From positions 2,046,001 to 2,110,000 of the forward strand of contig NZ_CP065383.1 of assembly GCF_015775515.1 (NCBI RefSeq): a stretch of DNA of 64,000 bases, in the 5' to 3' direction. The notes under the pieces are model-generated. The model had not been told where the DNA came from. It saw only the letters and a program-made list of their open reading frames with translations, and searched no databases. Both the position numbers and the translations under genes were made by a program. This document shows positions 44,865 to 54,513 of this stretch, piece after piece. The stretch is from Atribacter laminatus (GTDB lineage Bacteria > Atribacterota > Atribacteria > Atribacterales > Atribacteraceae). Position 1 is the stretch's first letter, and each line of letters opens with the position of its first letter.

Positions 44865-45935
44865 ATGAATAAAACGGTTTTGATCCCTACCCTGTATGCT
44901 TTGACAGCGGCTTTGCTTTTTGGACTAAGCACCCCTTTGAACAAGCTGCTCTTGAACACTATCGAACCGCTGGTTCTTTCCGGCTTTTTATATTTAGGAA
45001 GCGGTTTAGGTATCCTCATTTTTCGATTGATTAAAGAAAAGAGTCTATTTACTCGAACCGAGTCTCAATTACAAAAAGGTGAGATTCCTCAGTTTATTGC
45101 GGCAGTCACGGCGGGAGGCATTTTAGCCCCATTGGTTCTTCTCTATAGCATCCGGGTTACCCCGGCATCGACAGCGTCGCTTTTGCTCAGTATTGAAGGT
45201 ATTGCAACAACTTTACTGGCTGGGATCTGGTTCGGAGAATATATTGGAAAAAGAGTATGGTTGGCCATTGCCATGGTGACACTGGCAACTATGCTTTTAT
45301 CGGTGCAATGGAATCAAGGATGGGGATTTACAATTGGGGCTTTTGGAGTAATAGCTGCCTGTTTTATGTGGGGATTGGACAATAACCTCACCAGGAATTT
45401 AAGCGCCCGGGATCCACTTTTATTAGTTATCGTCAAGGGTTGTGGTGCAGGAGGATTTTCTCTTCTTTTAGCCCGCTTCTTCAACCTCACTTTTCCCAGT
45501 GTTCAAATAATTTTAATCGCAATGGTGATTGGCGTTTTATCCTATGGGTTGAGCATTGTTTTTTTTATTCTCTCCCTCCGCAGTCTTGGTTCATCCCGCA
45601 CGACGGCCCTATATAGCATTGCCCCTTTTGCCGGTTCATTTCTTTCTTTTTTAATTTTGGGAGAACGGCCTCAGCAGGTTTTTTTCCTTTCTTTTCCCCT
45701 CGTTCTGATAGCCACTCTGATTCTTCTTACCGAAATCCATTCTCACCTACATCTGCATCAGGCTTATTCACATGACCATCGTCATTCTCATCAGGACGGT
45801 CACCATAACCATAATCATCCGGACCTGTTCCGAGAAAAAAATTTTGTACATTCTCACCTTCATGATCATGAAGAATTAGAACATAATCATGAACATCTTC
45901 CGGATATTCATCATCGTCATCAACATGAAAGGTAA
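44865..45935 (+). CDS. EamA-family transporter with a His-rich tail
   Basis: A 356-residue drug/metabolite transporter-type membrane protein with ten hydrophobic segments in two EamA repeats (STPASTASLLLSIEG-like stretch in each half; here VTPASTASLLLSIEGIATTL and LGSSRTTALYSIAPFAGSFL). The last 60 residues are hydrophilic and extremely His-rich (HSHLHLHQAYSHDHRHSHQD and more), a feature of proteins that bind Zn, Ni or Co. I infer a metal-linked exporter, though EamA relatives carry many solutes. The ATG at 44865 has AGAAGAAG upstream rather than a strong site. It stands alone. Confidence 0.85.
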   Translation: MNKTVLIPTLYALTAALLFGLSTPLNKLLLNTIEPLVLSGFLYLGSGLGILIFRLIKEKSLFTRTESQLQKGEIPQFIAAVTAGGILAPLVLLYSIRVTPASTASLLLSIEGIATTLLAGIWFGEYIGKRVWLAIAMVTLATMLLSVQWNQGWGFTIGAFGVIAACFMWGLDNNLTRNLSARDPLLLVIVKGCGAGGFSLLLARFFNLTFPSVQIILIAMVIGVLSYGLSIVFFILSLRSLGSSRTTALYSIAPFAGSFLSFLILGERPQQVFFLSFPLVLIATLILLTEIHSHLHLHQAYSHDHRHSHQDGHHNHNHPDLFREKNFVHSHLHDHEELEHNHEHLPDIHHRHQHER

Positions 45936-46078
45936 AAAAACGCTTTTCCAGTTAGTTTTTCTCGTTATTTCAAAAAAACAGAAAAAAATATTGGCTTTCC
46001 TCTTTTTAATTTATCCATGCTGTGGTAAATTACTCAAAATTACATAAGTCATTTTTTAAGGGTGAATGTACACCTTCT

Positions 46079-46197
46079 TCCTCAATGACGAGGAGAAAAT
46101 GACAACGACCTCGATGACGAGGGACGTTTGTTCTCGATGGAGAGAGATGCAATTTCTCGACATGATATTTTCTTGTCTCAATGAGGAGGAATGTTAC
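46079..46197 (+). promoter_or_regulatory. Iterated CTC-ATG-GAG elements before glutamate dehydrogenase
   Basis: The stretch just before the gdh start has a short hairpin-like element four times: CTCAATGACGAGG (46081), CTCGATGACGAGG (46110), CTCGATGGAGAGA (46133) and CTCAATGAGGAGG (46177). The last one contains the GAGGAGG ribosome site. Pairing CTC with GAG would hide that site, so this could be a translational control region. The frame is open through it, so the alternative is an N-terminal extension. Confidence 0.45.
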
Positions 46198-47445
46198 GTG
46201 TCTACTACTAACCCCTTTGCAATAGCGCAAGCCCAGCTTGATAAGTGTGCTGAAATCATCCAACTTGATCCTGCCATTCATGCAATACTCCGAATGCCTA
46301 AGCGTGAAATTCATGTTTCTATTCCAGTGCGCATGGATGATGGATCGATAAAAGTATTTCAGGGATTTCGAGTTCAATACAACGATGCTAAGGGACCAAC
46401 CAAGGGCGGAATTCGATTCCACCCCCTGGAAACTATTGATACCGTTCGGGCTCTGTCCGCCTGGATGACTTGGAAATGTGCGGTAGTCGATATTCCCCTG
46501 GGGGGAGGAAAGGGCGGAGTCATTTGTGATCCGAAAAGCATGTCAACCGGCGAGTTAGAACGGTTAAGCCGGGGATATATTCAAGCAATATGGCAGTTTA
46601 TCGGTCCGGATAAAGACATCCCGGCACCGGATGTATATACTAATCCACAAATTATGGCCTGGATGATGGATGAATATTCCAAATGTTCTGGAAAGAACCA
46701 GTTCGGGGTCATCACCGGAAAACCCCTGGCAGTTGGAGGAACGGTAGGTCGAGGTGATGCAACCGCTCGAGGTGGTATGTACGCTCTGCGAGAAGCAGCT
46801 GAAGTCTGCGGTATTGACCTCAGCCAGGCGACTGTCGCTATCCAGGGATATGGTAATGCCGGTTTTTATGCTGCTAAACTGGTACGGGAAATGTTTGGCT
46901 CAAAAGTAGTTGCTCTCACTGATAGCCAAGGTGGGATCTATAACCTTGAAGGCTTGGTTCCCGATGCAGTTTTGGAATATAAAGAAAAAACCTGTTCGGT
47001 CAATGGTTTTCCTCAATGTGAATCCATTACTAATGGAGAGGTCCTTTCCTTAGACGTAGATGTTCTCATTCCAGCGGCGCTTGAAAACGTCATTACCGAC
47101 CAAAACGCCGGAAACATCAAAGCTCGAATTGTCGCAGAATTAGCTAATGGGCCGACAACTCCTGAAGCCGATGATGTATTGTTCGAGAACGGCGTTCATG
47201 TAATTCCAGATTTCCTCTGCAATGCTGGTGGAGTGACGGTTTCTTACCTGGAAATGGTTCAGAATTTCTATATGTACTACTGGGACGTAGACCGAGTTTA
47301 TGATTGTTTGAACAAGAAAATGACCAGTGCCTACCATGCGGTTCATTTAACTTCGAAAAAGTATTCAATCAATATGCGTCAAGCAGCTTATATCGTAGCC
47401 GTTGAAAGAGTCGTTGAAGCGATGAAGTTAAGAGGTTGGGTTTAA
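46198..47445 (+). CDS. gdhA: Glutamate dehydrogenase
   Basis: A 415-residue Glu/Leu/Phe/Val dehydrogenase that interconverts glutamate and 2-oxoglutarate plus ammonia. Active-site segments are [34 protein letters not shown] and DIPAPDVYT; the nucleotide-binding motif is [11 protein letters not shown]. The start is GTG at 46198, after GAGGAGG; this gives the usual family length and N-terminus ([17 protein letters not shown]). An upstream in-frame ATG at 46099 would add 33 residues with no family support. It precedes nadE by 73 nt. Confidence 0.93.
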   Translation: MSTTNPFAIAQAQLDKCAEIIQLDPAIHAILRMPKREIHVSIPVRMDDGSIKVFQGFRVQYNDAKGPTKGGIRFHPLETIDTVRALSAWMTWKCAVVDIPLGGGKGGVICDPKSMSTGELERLSRGYIQAIWQFIGPDKDIPAPDVYTNPQIMAWMMDEYSKCSGKNQFGVITGKPLAVGGTVGRGDATARGGMYALREAAEVCGIDLSQATVAIQGYGNAGFYAAKLVREMFGSKVVALTDSQGGIYNLEGLVPDAVLEYKEKTCSVNGFPQCESITNGEVLSLDVDVLIPAALENVITDQNAGNIKARIVAELANGPTTPEADDVLFENGVHVIPDFLCNAGGVTVSYLEMVQNFYMYYWDVDRVYDCLNKKMTSAYHAVHLTSKKYSINMRQAAYIVAVERVVEAMKLRGWV

Positions 47446-47464
47446 AGAAACAACTGACTTATAT

Positions 47465-47498
47465 CCTCTCTCGTGCTGTTGTTTAGGCGCGAGAGAGG
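47465..47498 (+). terminator. Hairpin between gdhA and nadE
   Basis: A perfect 9-bp stem CCTCTCTCG/CGAGAGAGG with a 16-nt loop, no T run. It may be a weak terminator or attenuator for nadE. Confidence 0.5.
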
Positions 47499-47518
47499 GA
47501 GTTCAGGGAGGGTTAAAT

Positions 47519-49171
47519 ATCCTAAAAATTGGTATTGCGCAAATAAACCCAAAAGTGGGTCATATTGAAGGAAATGTTCAGAAAATGAAGCAATTCTATA
47601 ATGAGTTGCTTCCCCAAAAGCCCGATTTAATCGTATTTCCTGAATTGTGTGTGGTTGGTTACCCCCCTAAAGACCTTCTGGAACGTTGGTGGTTTATCGA
47701 ACAGATCCAAAAAGCCAAAGAAGAACTTATTGCCCTGACTTCAAGTTCTTTTCATCCAGGAATAGTATTTGGATTACCCCTTCCCACTGGTGAAAAACAA
47801 GGAAAGGGATTGGTTAACGCTGCCCTGCTGGCTTTTCAAGGGAAAATAATTCACCAGCAAAACAAATCCCTTTTGCCAACTTACGATGTTTTTGACGAAA
47901 CCAGATATTTTGATCCCGCCCAACAACAGGAGTTGGTAGCTTTTAAAGGAGAGCTTTTAGGGATCAGTGTTTGTGAAGATGCCTGGAATGATCCGGAATT
48001 TTGGCCGAAAGGCCGAAGGTATCAACTTGACCCCATTCAAGTTATGGCTGAAAAAGGAGCGACCTGTCTTGTCAATATTTCCGCTTCTCCCTTTCAAATT
48101 GGCAAAGAAAAAGTGCGTTTTCGATTGATTCATAATCATTCACAGCGTTTCCATTTGCCTTTTGTTTATGTCAATCAGGTTGGAGGGAATGATGACCTGA
48201 TTTTTGATGGGAAAAGTCTGGCATGCAATAATCAGGGAGATTTCATCAAAAAAGCACCAGGTTTTCGGGAATGGGCTAGGATTGTTGATTTGGCAGATCA
48301 ATCAACTCTCATAGGGGATCTCTTTCAGGATTCAATCGAGTCGGTATTCGATGCTTTAGTGCTTGGGGTCCAAGACTATATGAAGAAGTGTGGTTTTAAA
48401 AAAGCCGTCATTGGCTTATCGGGAGGAATCGATTCGGCTTTAACCGCAGTTATTGCCACTCGTGCGGTAGGACCAAACAACGTTTTAGGCATTTCAATGC
48501 CCTCACCCTATTCTTCGGCAGGGAGTATCGAGGATTCCCAAAGGTTGAGTGAGAATCTTGGGATTCCCTTTGAAGTGATCCCGATATCCTCGATTTATTT
48601 CTCTTATCTAAAAACTCTTTCCAAAAGCTTTGCCGAAACCAAGAAGGATACCACCGAAGAGAATTTGCAAGCCCGGATTCGAGGAAATATTTTGATGGCT
48701 TTTTCAAATAAATACGGCTATCTTTTATTGTCAACCGGAAATAAAAGTGAGATGGCAACCGGTTATTGTACTCTTTATGGCGATATGAGCGGAGGTTTGG
48801 CGGTCCTTTCGGATGTTCCAAAAACCATGGTTTATCAGATTGCTGACTATGTCAACCATAAAAGCGAAATCATACCCCGAGAAATTATTCAAAAAGCACC
48901 ATCGGCGGAATTAAAACCCAATCAATACGATCAAGATACTCTTCCACCTTATCCAGTCTTAGATCAAATTATTGAGTTGTGGATTGAGGACGGCCTTTCC
49001 GTAGAGGAGATAGCTGCCCGAGGATTTGATCGCAAGACGGTGTTATGGACGGTGAAAAGAATTGACCGGAATGAATATAAAAGAAAACAGGCTCCACCGG
49101 GATTGAAGGTTACCTCCAAAGCTTTTGGAAGTGGCAGGCGAATGCCTATTGCTACTGATTATTCATATTGA
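47519..49171 (+). CDS. nadE: Glutamine-dependent NAD synthetase, probable AUC start
   Basis: A 550-residue NAD synthetase with an N-terminal nitrilase-like glutaminase (catalytic Glu in VFPELC, Lys in QQNKSLLP, Cys in GISVCEDAW) and a C-terminal synthetase (P-loop GLSGGIDSALTAVI). The first GTG in frame (47555) would delete the conserved start LKIGIAQINPKVG. No ATG, GTG or TTG lies between the upstream site and that GTG. GGGAGGG at 47506-47512 sits exactly 6 nt before an ATC at 47519, which begins the normal family N-terminus. I therefore infer AUC initiation. It makes NAD for, among others, glutamate dehydrogenase upstream. Confidence 0.85.
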   Translation: MLKIGIAQINPKVGHIEGNVQKMKQFYNELLPQKPDLIVFPELCVVGYPPKDLLERWWFIEQIQKAKEELIALTSSSFHPGIVFGLPLPTGEKQGKGLVNAALLAFQGKIIHQQNKSLLPTYDVFDETRYFDPAQQQELVAFKGELLGISVCEDAWNDPEFWPKGRRYQLDPIQVMAEKGATCLVNISASPFQIGKEKVRFRLIHNHSQRFHLPFVYVNQVGGNDDLIFDGKSLACNNQGDFIKKAPGFREWARIVDLADQSTLIGDLFQDSIESVFDALVLGVQDYMKKCGFKKAVIGLSGGIDSALTAVIATRAVGPNNVLGISMPSPYSSAGSIEDSQRLSENLGIPFEVIPISSIYFSYLKTLSKSFAETKKDTTEENLQARIRGNILMAFSNKYGYLLLSTGNKSEMATGYCTLYGDMSGGLAVLSDVPKTMVYQIADYVNHKSEIIPREIIQKAPSAELKPNQYDQDTLPPYPVLDQIIELWIEDGLSVEEIAARGFDRKTVLWTVKRIDRNEYKRKQAPPGLKVTSKAFGSGRRMPIATDYSY

Positions 49172-49369
49172 CATCTTTTTCTGCAAAAAATTTTATTCCT
49201 TCTTGAACTATATTGCCAATTAGAGGGTTTTAAATAAGATATAATGAAAAATAACGGCGTAATGCTTCAAAAATCTAAATCCAATAGTTGACATGATTAG
49301 AATTCCGGAAGTTCTTAGATTTTTCAAAATACCAACTTTTTTAAAACATGGTTAAGAGGAGGGTCAGCC

Positions 49370-50875
49370 ATGAGAAAATTTTTTCTCATTTCAATCATGA
49401 TAGCTATTTCTCTGTTTTTCGTTCTTCAAAACGGATGGGTTTATGCCCAAAACCAATCCTCAACTGAAAACAATCAATCAGACTTGATTGAATTAGGATT
49501 GTCCTATCTCCGCCTAGGGATGTTTCAAGATGCCGTTCAAGCTTTAGAAGAAGGATTATCAAGTGACAAAAACAACAAAATAGGGTGGCAAAACCTGGCT
49601 GCTGCCTATCGAGCTCAAGGTTTCTACGATGAAGCCGAAAAAGCATATCAATCGGCACTGCAGTTGGACAATAAAGATCCTCGGGTTTGGTATGAAATCG
49701 GTAATCTTTACTATGATATGAGAGATTACCAGATGGCGATTGATGCTTATGGTAAGTCGATTTCCCTCAACAACAGCCAACCCGAAGTACATTATAACCT
49801 TGGAAATGTTTATTACGATCTGCAAGATTATGAAAAAGCCCGAGACGCTTATCTTAAAGCGGTTGAGATTGTACCAAAATATTTTGATGCCTTAAATAAT
49901 TTGGGCAACGTTTATTATTATCTCAATCAAACTGAAGAAGCCGAAGAAGCCTATTTCGAAGCAGCTGCTGCCCAACCAGGAAGTCCTTTACCATATTATA
50001 ATTTGGGTAATATTTATTATCGTAACCGGAATTACGACCTGGCCATTGAACAATATAAACAGGCTTTAGATTTAGATCCAGAATACCTTGATGCTTTAAA
50101 TAATCTGGGAAATGCTCTTTCAGAGTTAGGAAATTCCGAAGCTGCTATTGAAGCCTATCAAAAAGTGATTGAGATTGATCCCTATTACGCCAATGCTTAT
50201 TTTAATGCTGGTTTAGCCTACCGAGATTTAGGTGATTCTCAAAACGCAATCTTACAGTACCAAAAAGCTTTGCAAGTGGTTCCTGATGATGCTGAAATCT
50301 ATTACGAATTAGCAAACGTTTATTATGATATGCAGGATTACCAAAAAGCCATTGAAAACCACACCAAGGCAGTAGAAATTGATCCCGAATACCTTGCAGC
50401 CTTTAACAATCTGGGTAATGTCTATGAAGCGATGGAAAACTATGAAAAGGCGCTGGAAGCATACGGAAAAGCAGTAGAAATTAACCCCAATTACACGACC
50501 AGCCTCTATAACATTGCTAATATTTACTATAACCAGGGAAATTATTACAAGTCGATAGATCCTTTCCTGAAGGTGGTTGAGTTAGATCCCCAAGATTACG
50601 AAGCTTGGAATAACTTAGGGAATTCCTATCTTGAAATTGGAAGATATTTGGCCGCGCTGGATTCTTATCGGAAGGCCTTACGAATCAAACCGGATTACGA
50701 TATTTCTCATTATAATGTGGGATTGGTTTCGTTGAGACTGGATGACAAAGAAACAGCGATGAGAGAGTACGATTACTTATTGCCGATCAACAAAAAGTTA
50801 GCCGATTCCCTGATGGACGAAATTACCAGAAGGTCAAGAGAACCCGAAGCCGAGGCTCAAGAGTCAACCGAGTAA
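49370..50875 (+). CDS. Exported protein of about twelve TPR repeats
   Basis: A 501-residue exported TPR protein. The signal peptide (MRKFFLISIMIAISLFFVLQ) is cleaved near VYAQ. About twelve 34-residue TPR units follow, with the recurring NLGNVYYDLQDYEKA and DALNNLGN pattern (A-x3-YG/N-x-L-x-Y-x2-A). Such arrays are scaffolds for protein complexes in the envelope. GAGGAGGG lies upstream of the ATG at 49370. It has its own intergenic region on both sides. It resembles the shorter TPR protein at 19270 in signal peptide style. Confidence 0.9.
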   Translation: MRKFFLISIMIAISLFFVLQNGWVYAQNQSSTENNQSDLIELGLSYLRLGMFQDAVQALEEGLSSDKNNKIGWQNLAAAYRAQGFYDEAEKAYQSALQLDNKDPRVWYEIGNLYYDMRDYQMAIDAYGKSISLNNSQPEVHYNLGNVYYDLQDYEKARDAYLKAVEIVPKYFDALNNLGNVYYYLNQTEEAEEAYFEAAAAQPGSPLPYYNLGNIYYRNRNYDLAIEQYKQALDLDPEYLDALNNLGNALSELGNSEAAIEAYQKVIEIDPYYANAYFNAGLAYRDLGDSQNAILQYQKALQVVPDDAEIYYELANVYYDMQDYQKAIENHTKAVEIDPEYLAAFNNLGNVYEAMENYEKALEAYGKAVEINPNYTTSLYNIANIYYNQGNYYKSIDPFLKVVELDPQDYEAWNNLGNSYLEIGRYLAALDSYRKALRIKPDYDISHYNVGLVSLRLDDKETAMREYDYLLPINKKLADSLMDEITRRSREPEAEAQESTE

Positions 50876-51190
50876 AATTAAAGGGGCAAGGGGGTATTGG
50901 CGAAAAACGCTTAGGGGGCGAGGGGGGAGATTTTTTTGGTTCCTTCTCCTTTGATGGGAGAAGGTCAGGATGAGGGTAAAAATTCAGATTGAGATCCAGG
51001 ATAGGTGTTTTAAATTAAGTCTGGAAGAGGTGCTCAGGTTCCCCCCCTCACCTTCAGCCTTTCCCACCAGGGGAGAGGAAATTATGAGAAGAAAATCTCT
51101 CCCACCAGGGGAGAGGAAAACAAAGAAAAGAATTAAATACCCGGAAAAGATGAAAACAAGTAAAGTGAGAAAAAGTGGGAAGGAAAGGCA
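50876..51190. repeat. Repeat cluster
   Basis: Starts with GTATTGGCGAAAAACGCTTA and GGGGGCGAGGGG (50891-50925), then GGTTCCTTCTCCTTTGATGG with GAGAAGGTCAGGATGAGG (50937-50976), then two CTCCCACCAGGGGAGAGGAA units (one as TTTCCCACCAGGGGAGAGGA). A frame through it (50970-51281) is not a believable gene. Confidence 0.75.
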
Positions 51191-51195
51191 ATTTT

Positions 51196-52302
51196 TTATT
51201 CGCTATTTGATATATGTGGATTATTTCCGCTTAGGGCTGCTTTGGTTGAAGGAGCAACCTGAGGAATCTTTTTTCCGATGACAAAGAGGACTCGGAAAAA
51301 AGTCATAGCTCCAACTATCATAGTCAAAAAGAAGGTTATGAAGCGCCAGAATAAAATGAATAAGCTGATTTTTTCCGGACCGGTTGAGGGAAGAAAAATC
51401 GAACTGATGGAAAGCTCGACCCCTCCCGATGCTCCAGGAGTTGGCAAAAAGCCGAAAACCAGGTAAAGAGGGATTTGATCGCCTAAAACTTGTTTTAAAG
51501 GAACATAAACTCCAAGTGATTGAAGAACAAAAAAGGCAACTGAAAAAAAACATACAAAATAAAAACTATAACCAACAATGTTTAAAATAAGGTATTGAGG
51601 CTTATTGATAAAGAGAATTCGAAAACCATTCTTAAAGTCAACAAAGAAATCATTAACCCATTTTAAAACACTATCTTCTGAAAATTTGATTTTGGGGAAA
51701 TACCGATTGGCGAATCTCATTCCCCAGTGTGCTATGCGGTAAACCAAATCTAAACGATTTAAAAAAAAGAAGAGGAGAAAAATCAAAGTACTATAAAAAA
51801 TAAGAAAAGAGTAGAGAAGATGGAGAAGGATACCTCGTAAGGCGAAATGGACACCGAGAACCAAAACTAAAAACAAAAGAAGAATTAAAAGAGTGACTTG
51901 ATAGAGAATGCCACAAATAGCGGTCAGACAACCAGCTTCACCCCAGGTCATTCCAGACCGATTTAATATCAGCATTTCTGCCGGACTACCACCGGTAGCG
52001 GAGGGTGTTATTGAAGACATAAAATAACAGGATAAAACTCCAGTCAAACTATTCCGGTAAGAAATTGGCTTTCCCCAAGCGCGAGTGGTGAAGAATAAGC
52101 GAAGAGCATCGATTAACCAGGCAGCGATGATTGAAATAAAACCTCCAACCAGCCAGAGTGGCTGGAATTGAGATAAATTAATTGATATTCCCCGAAAGGA
52201 TAAAATTAAAAAAATTGCAATAATGGTTCCTAAGCTGATGAAAACCGAGATGAGAATTTGTTTGATAATCTTTTGGGGATTGTAAGTTTGTCCATCTAGC
52301 AT
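51196..52302 (-). CDS. Lysylphosphatidylglycerol synthase TM region-like membrane protein
   Basis: A 368-residue integral membrane protein of the UPF0104/LPG_synthase_TM (PF03706) type. About eight hydrophobic segments are visible, with family segments FFTTRAWGKPISYRNSLTGV, cut near SCYFMSSITPSATGGSPAEM, and late FGFLPTPGASGGVELS. Relatives flip or modify lipids in the cytoplasmic membrane, but no aminoacyl transferase domain is attached, so the activity is open. AGGAG lies about 10 nt before the ATG at 52302. It stands alone. Confidence 0.85.
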   Translation of the reverse strand: MLDGQTYNPQKIIKQILISVFISLGTIIAIFLILSFRGISINLSQFQPLWLVGGFISIIAAWLIDALRLFFTTRAWGKPISYRNSLTGVLSCYFMSSITPSATGGSPAEMLILNRSGMTWGEAGCLTAICGILYQVTLLILLLFLVLVLGVHFALRGILLHLLYSFLIFYSTLIFLLFFFLNRLDLVYRIAHWGMRFANRYFPKIKFSEDSVLKWVNDFFVDFKNGFRILFINKPQYLILNIVGYSFYFVCFFSVAFFVLQSLGVYVPLKQVLGDQIPLYLVFGFLPTPGASGGVELSISSIFLPSTGPEKISLFILFWRFITFFLTMIVGAMTFFRVLFVIGKKIPQVAPSTKAALSGNNPHISNSE

Positions 52303-52837
52303 TTATCTCGTTCTCCTGTGTTTTGCTCAAAAGTCGTGATTATTATTTTTTGATAGCTGGTGGTAATCAGAATTCTAAAAGATTTTACCGTAATCGGTTT
52401 CTGACGAAAAGTCCCTTGAAAGATTTTTATGGATAATGATCGAGTATGATTGAACGGGATTTTTCTTTTAGCTCAAACTCTGATGATTTAATGTTTGGAG
52501 AGAATTGGTGAAGAACGCTGAGGGGGAGAGGGGGCGAGGGGGAGAAAAAGCAGAAAAGAAGGGGGCTCAGGATGACCGATTAAAGAATTCATATGATAAT
52601 ATTTTCGTGATGGACCCACAAGCCACTTTGGTGGAATCAGATGAGAATGAAAATCCAATATACGACATGCCATGGCATGTCGCTACATTAATTAAAGAAC
52701 GGTCGCAATTCATTATGCCCCAACAATTTTCTATTCTTTTGTAGAGATTTGATTTATAAAGTCCATAATTGGGTTTACAGGATTGAATATTTCAGTAAAA
52801 TTATGAAAATTAATAATCATAAATGAAAGGAGATTGT
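52303..52837. repeat. Intergenic repeats with palindrome
   Basis: Noncoding. Contains ATTGGTGAAGAACGCTGAGG and GGGAGAGGGGG (52503-52540), and the perfect palindrome CGACATGCCATGGCATGTCG (52663-52682) followed by CTACATTAATTAAAG and a decayed version of the GCCCCTACA arm. The composite repeat is inverted here relative to 21525. The last 50 nt lead to the lplA ribosome site. Confidence 0.75.
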
Positions 52838-53830
52838 ATGATTTACATCATCAACGACTCTCAAGATCCATATTTTAATTTAGCAAGTGAAGAGTACATC
52901 ATGAATACATTTCAAGATAACGAAAAGTACTTGATGTTATGGCAAAACCGGCCATCAATCATCATTGGAAAACACCAAAACACCATTGAAGAAATCAACG
53001 GCGAATTTGTCCAAACCAACAATGTCGCCGTGGTGAGAAGATTATCCGGTGGAGGAGCCGTATATCACGATTTAGGCAACCTAAATTTTACTTTTATAGT
53101 GAAAGTTTCAGAAAATTCGTTGGATTTCGATTTTAAAAAATTTACTGAACCAGTAGTTGCCGCCTTAAATCGGATGGGGATTCCTGCTGAATTCAATAGT
53201 CGAAATGATTTGTCTATTGAAGGAAAAAAGTTTTCCGGAAATGCGCAATATATCCGAAAGGGAAAATGTCTTCATCACGGGACCTTGCTGTTTAATACTA
53301 ATTTAGATCACCTGGAAATGGCACTGCGGGTATCAAGCGATAAAATAGAATCAAAAGGGATTAAGTCGATTCGGAGTCGAGTTACCAATATTTATCCCTA
53401 TTTAAAAAGCCCTTGTTCGATAGAGGAATTTAAAAATTTACTTATAAATCAATTTTGTCTAATAAATGAAAAGATTCAGTCGATAAATTTTAGTGAAAGT
53501 GACCGTAAACAAATCGAGGAGCTAGCCAATAGCAAATACCGAACCTGGGATTGGAATTATGGTGAATCGCCATATTTTACCATTAAAAAATCTCAACGCT
53601 TTGAATTTGGTAAAATCGAAGCCTGGCTGGATGTAAATCAAGGGATAATTCGACAATGCAAATTTTATGGTGATTTTTTTGGAAGGGAAGATAAGGCTGA
53701 TATTGAAAATTTATTGATTGGCAGCCGCTATGAGAGGAATGATATCACTTTTCAATTACGAGATATTCAGATTGGAAGCTATTTTCACGGATTGAATAAT
53801 GAGCAGCTTATCAAACTTTTAATATCTTAA
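52838..53830 (+). CDS. lplA: Lipoate-protein ligase A
   Basis: A 330-residue lipoate-protein ligase, which activates lipoate with ATP and attaches it to lysines of dehydrogenase E2 or GcvH proteins. Motifs are RRLSGGGAVYHDLGN, the lysine-containing KKFSGNAQ and HHGTLLFN. The C-terminal accessory domain is present, so a full LplA. The ATG at 52838 follows AAAGGAG by 5 nt; the ATG five codons earlier overlaps the site. A cupin gene begins 23 nt downstream. Confidence 0.92.
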   Translation: MIYIINDSQDPYFNLASEEYIMNTFQDNEKYLMLWQNRPSIIIGKHQNTIEEINGEFVQTNNVAVVRRLSGGGAVYHDLGNLNFTFIVKVSENSLDFDFKKFTEPVVAALNRMGIPAEFNSRNDLSIEGKKFSGNAQYIRKGKCLHHGTLLFNTNLDHLEMALRVSSDKIESKGIKSIRSRVTNIYPYLKSPCSIEEFKNLLINQFCLINEKIQSINFSESDRKQIEELANSKYRTWDWNYGESPYFTIKKSQRFEFGKIEAWLDVNQGIIRQCKFYGDFFGREDKADIENLLIGSRYERNDITFQLRDIQIGSYFHGLNNEQLIKLLIS

Positions 53831-53853
53831 TTGGTAAAGAGAGGAGCATGAAT

Positions 53854-54201
53854 ATGATTCGAACCAAATTGAGCAAGGTTAAAGAAATCAAAACCCCACA
53901 CGGGAAAAAGGTCCGCTGGCTGATTTCAAAAGAAATGGATGCTCCCAATTTTGAAATGAGACATTTCACCATCACCGATGAGAGCCAACCTTCAGAAGAG
54001 GCTCATCCCTGGGAACATCAGGTTTACGTTCTTTCAGGAGAAGGAATCATAAAAAGTGGAGACACTGAAATCAAGGTCGAATCAGGAGATGCTATTTATA
54101 TTGCTCCCAACGAACCGCATTTAGTTCAAAACCTTCCTCAACAAGAATTTACTTTTCTTTGCATCATCCCGGCCGGATGCGAAGATCGAGTAAAGAAGTA
54201 G
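53854..54201 (+). CDS. Small cupin protein
   Basis: A 115-residue single cupin domain. Motif 1 is seen around EEAHPWEHQVYVLSGEGII (His, His or Glu ligands) and motif 2 in ESGDAIYIAPNEPHLVQN. The ATG at 53854 is favoured over one two codons earlier because GAGGAG then has proper spacing. It lies 23 nt after lplA and may be co-transcribed, though a functional link is not evident. Confidence 0.83.
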   Translation: MIRTKLSKVKEIKTPHGKKVRWLISKEMDAPNFEMRHFTITDESQPSEEAHPWEHQVYVLSGEGIIKSGDTEIKVESGDAIYIAPNEPHLVQNLPQQEFTFLCIIPAGCEDRVKK

Positions 54202-54513
54202 GAATTTTTTAATTTACCAGTAGGAAGAAATCAGTCATATGGGATAATCATGGTTTGGTGTACCTGTGTTCTTCTTGATTACAGTTTAAGATATTGAGTT
54301 TCAGAATCAGGACGGAGAATGCCATTTCTCTCTATTTCTCTCAGCTGGTCCTATTCAGCAGAAAAAATTATCAACACTGGAGCAGCTGAAACGAGATTGG
54401 CATTAATTGGAAATCTGAGAACAGTCGTTGATGAAGCAGATGTTATTCAAGGAATCGATCAGGCTAAAGAAGACAACCTTATTTATCTCAAGTCATGGAA
54501 AAGGAAAGAATTA

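Noticed and set aside
50970-51281. 103-codon plus-strand frame
   Set aside because: Made of interspersed repeats and overlaps the end of a real minus-strand membrane protein gene.
54319-54513. 65-residue N-terminal extension of the GGDEF-HD-GYP protein
   Set aside because: Site spacing is poor, and the sequence before the first membrane helix does not resemble a sensor start; ATG 54514 has AAGGAAAG.
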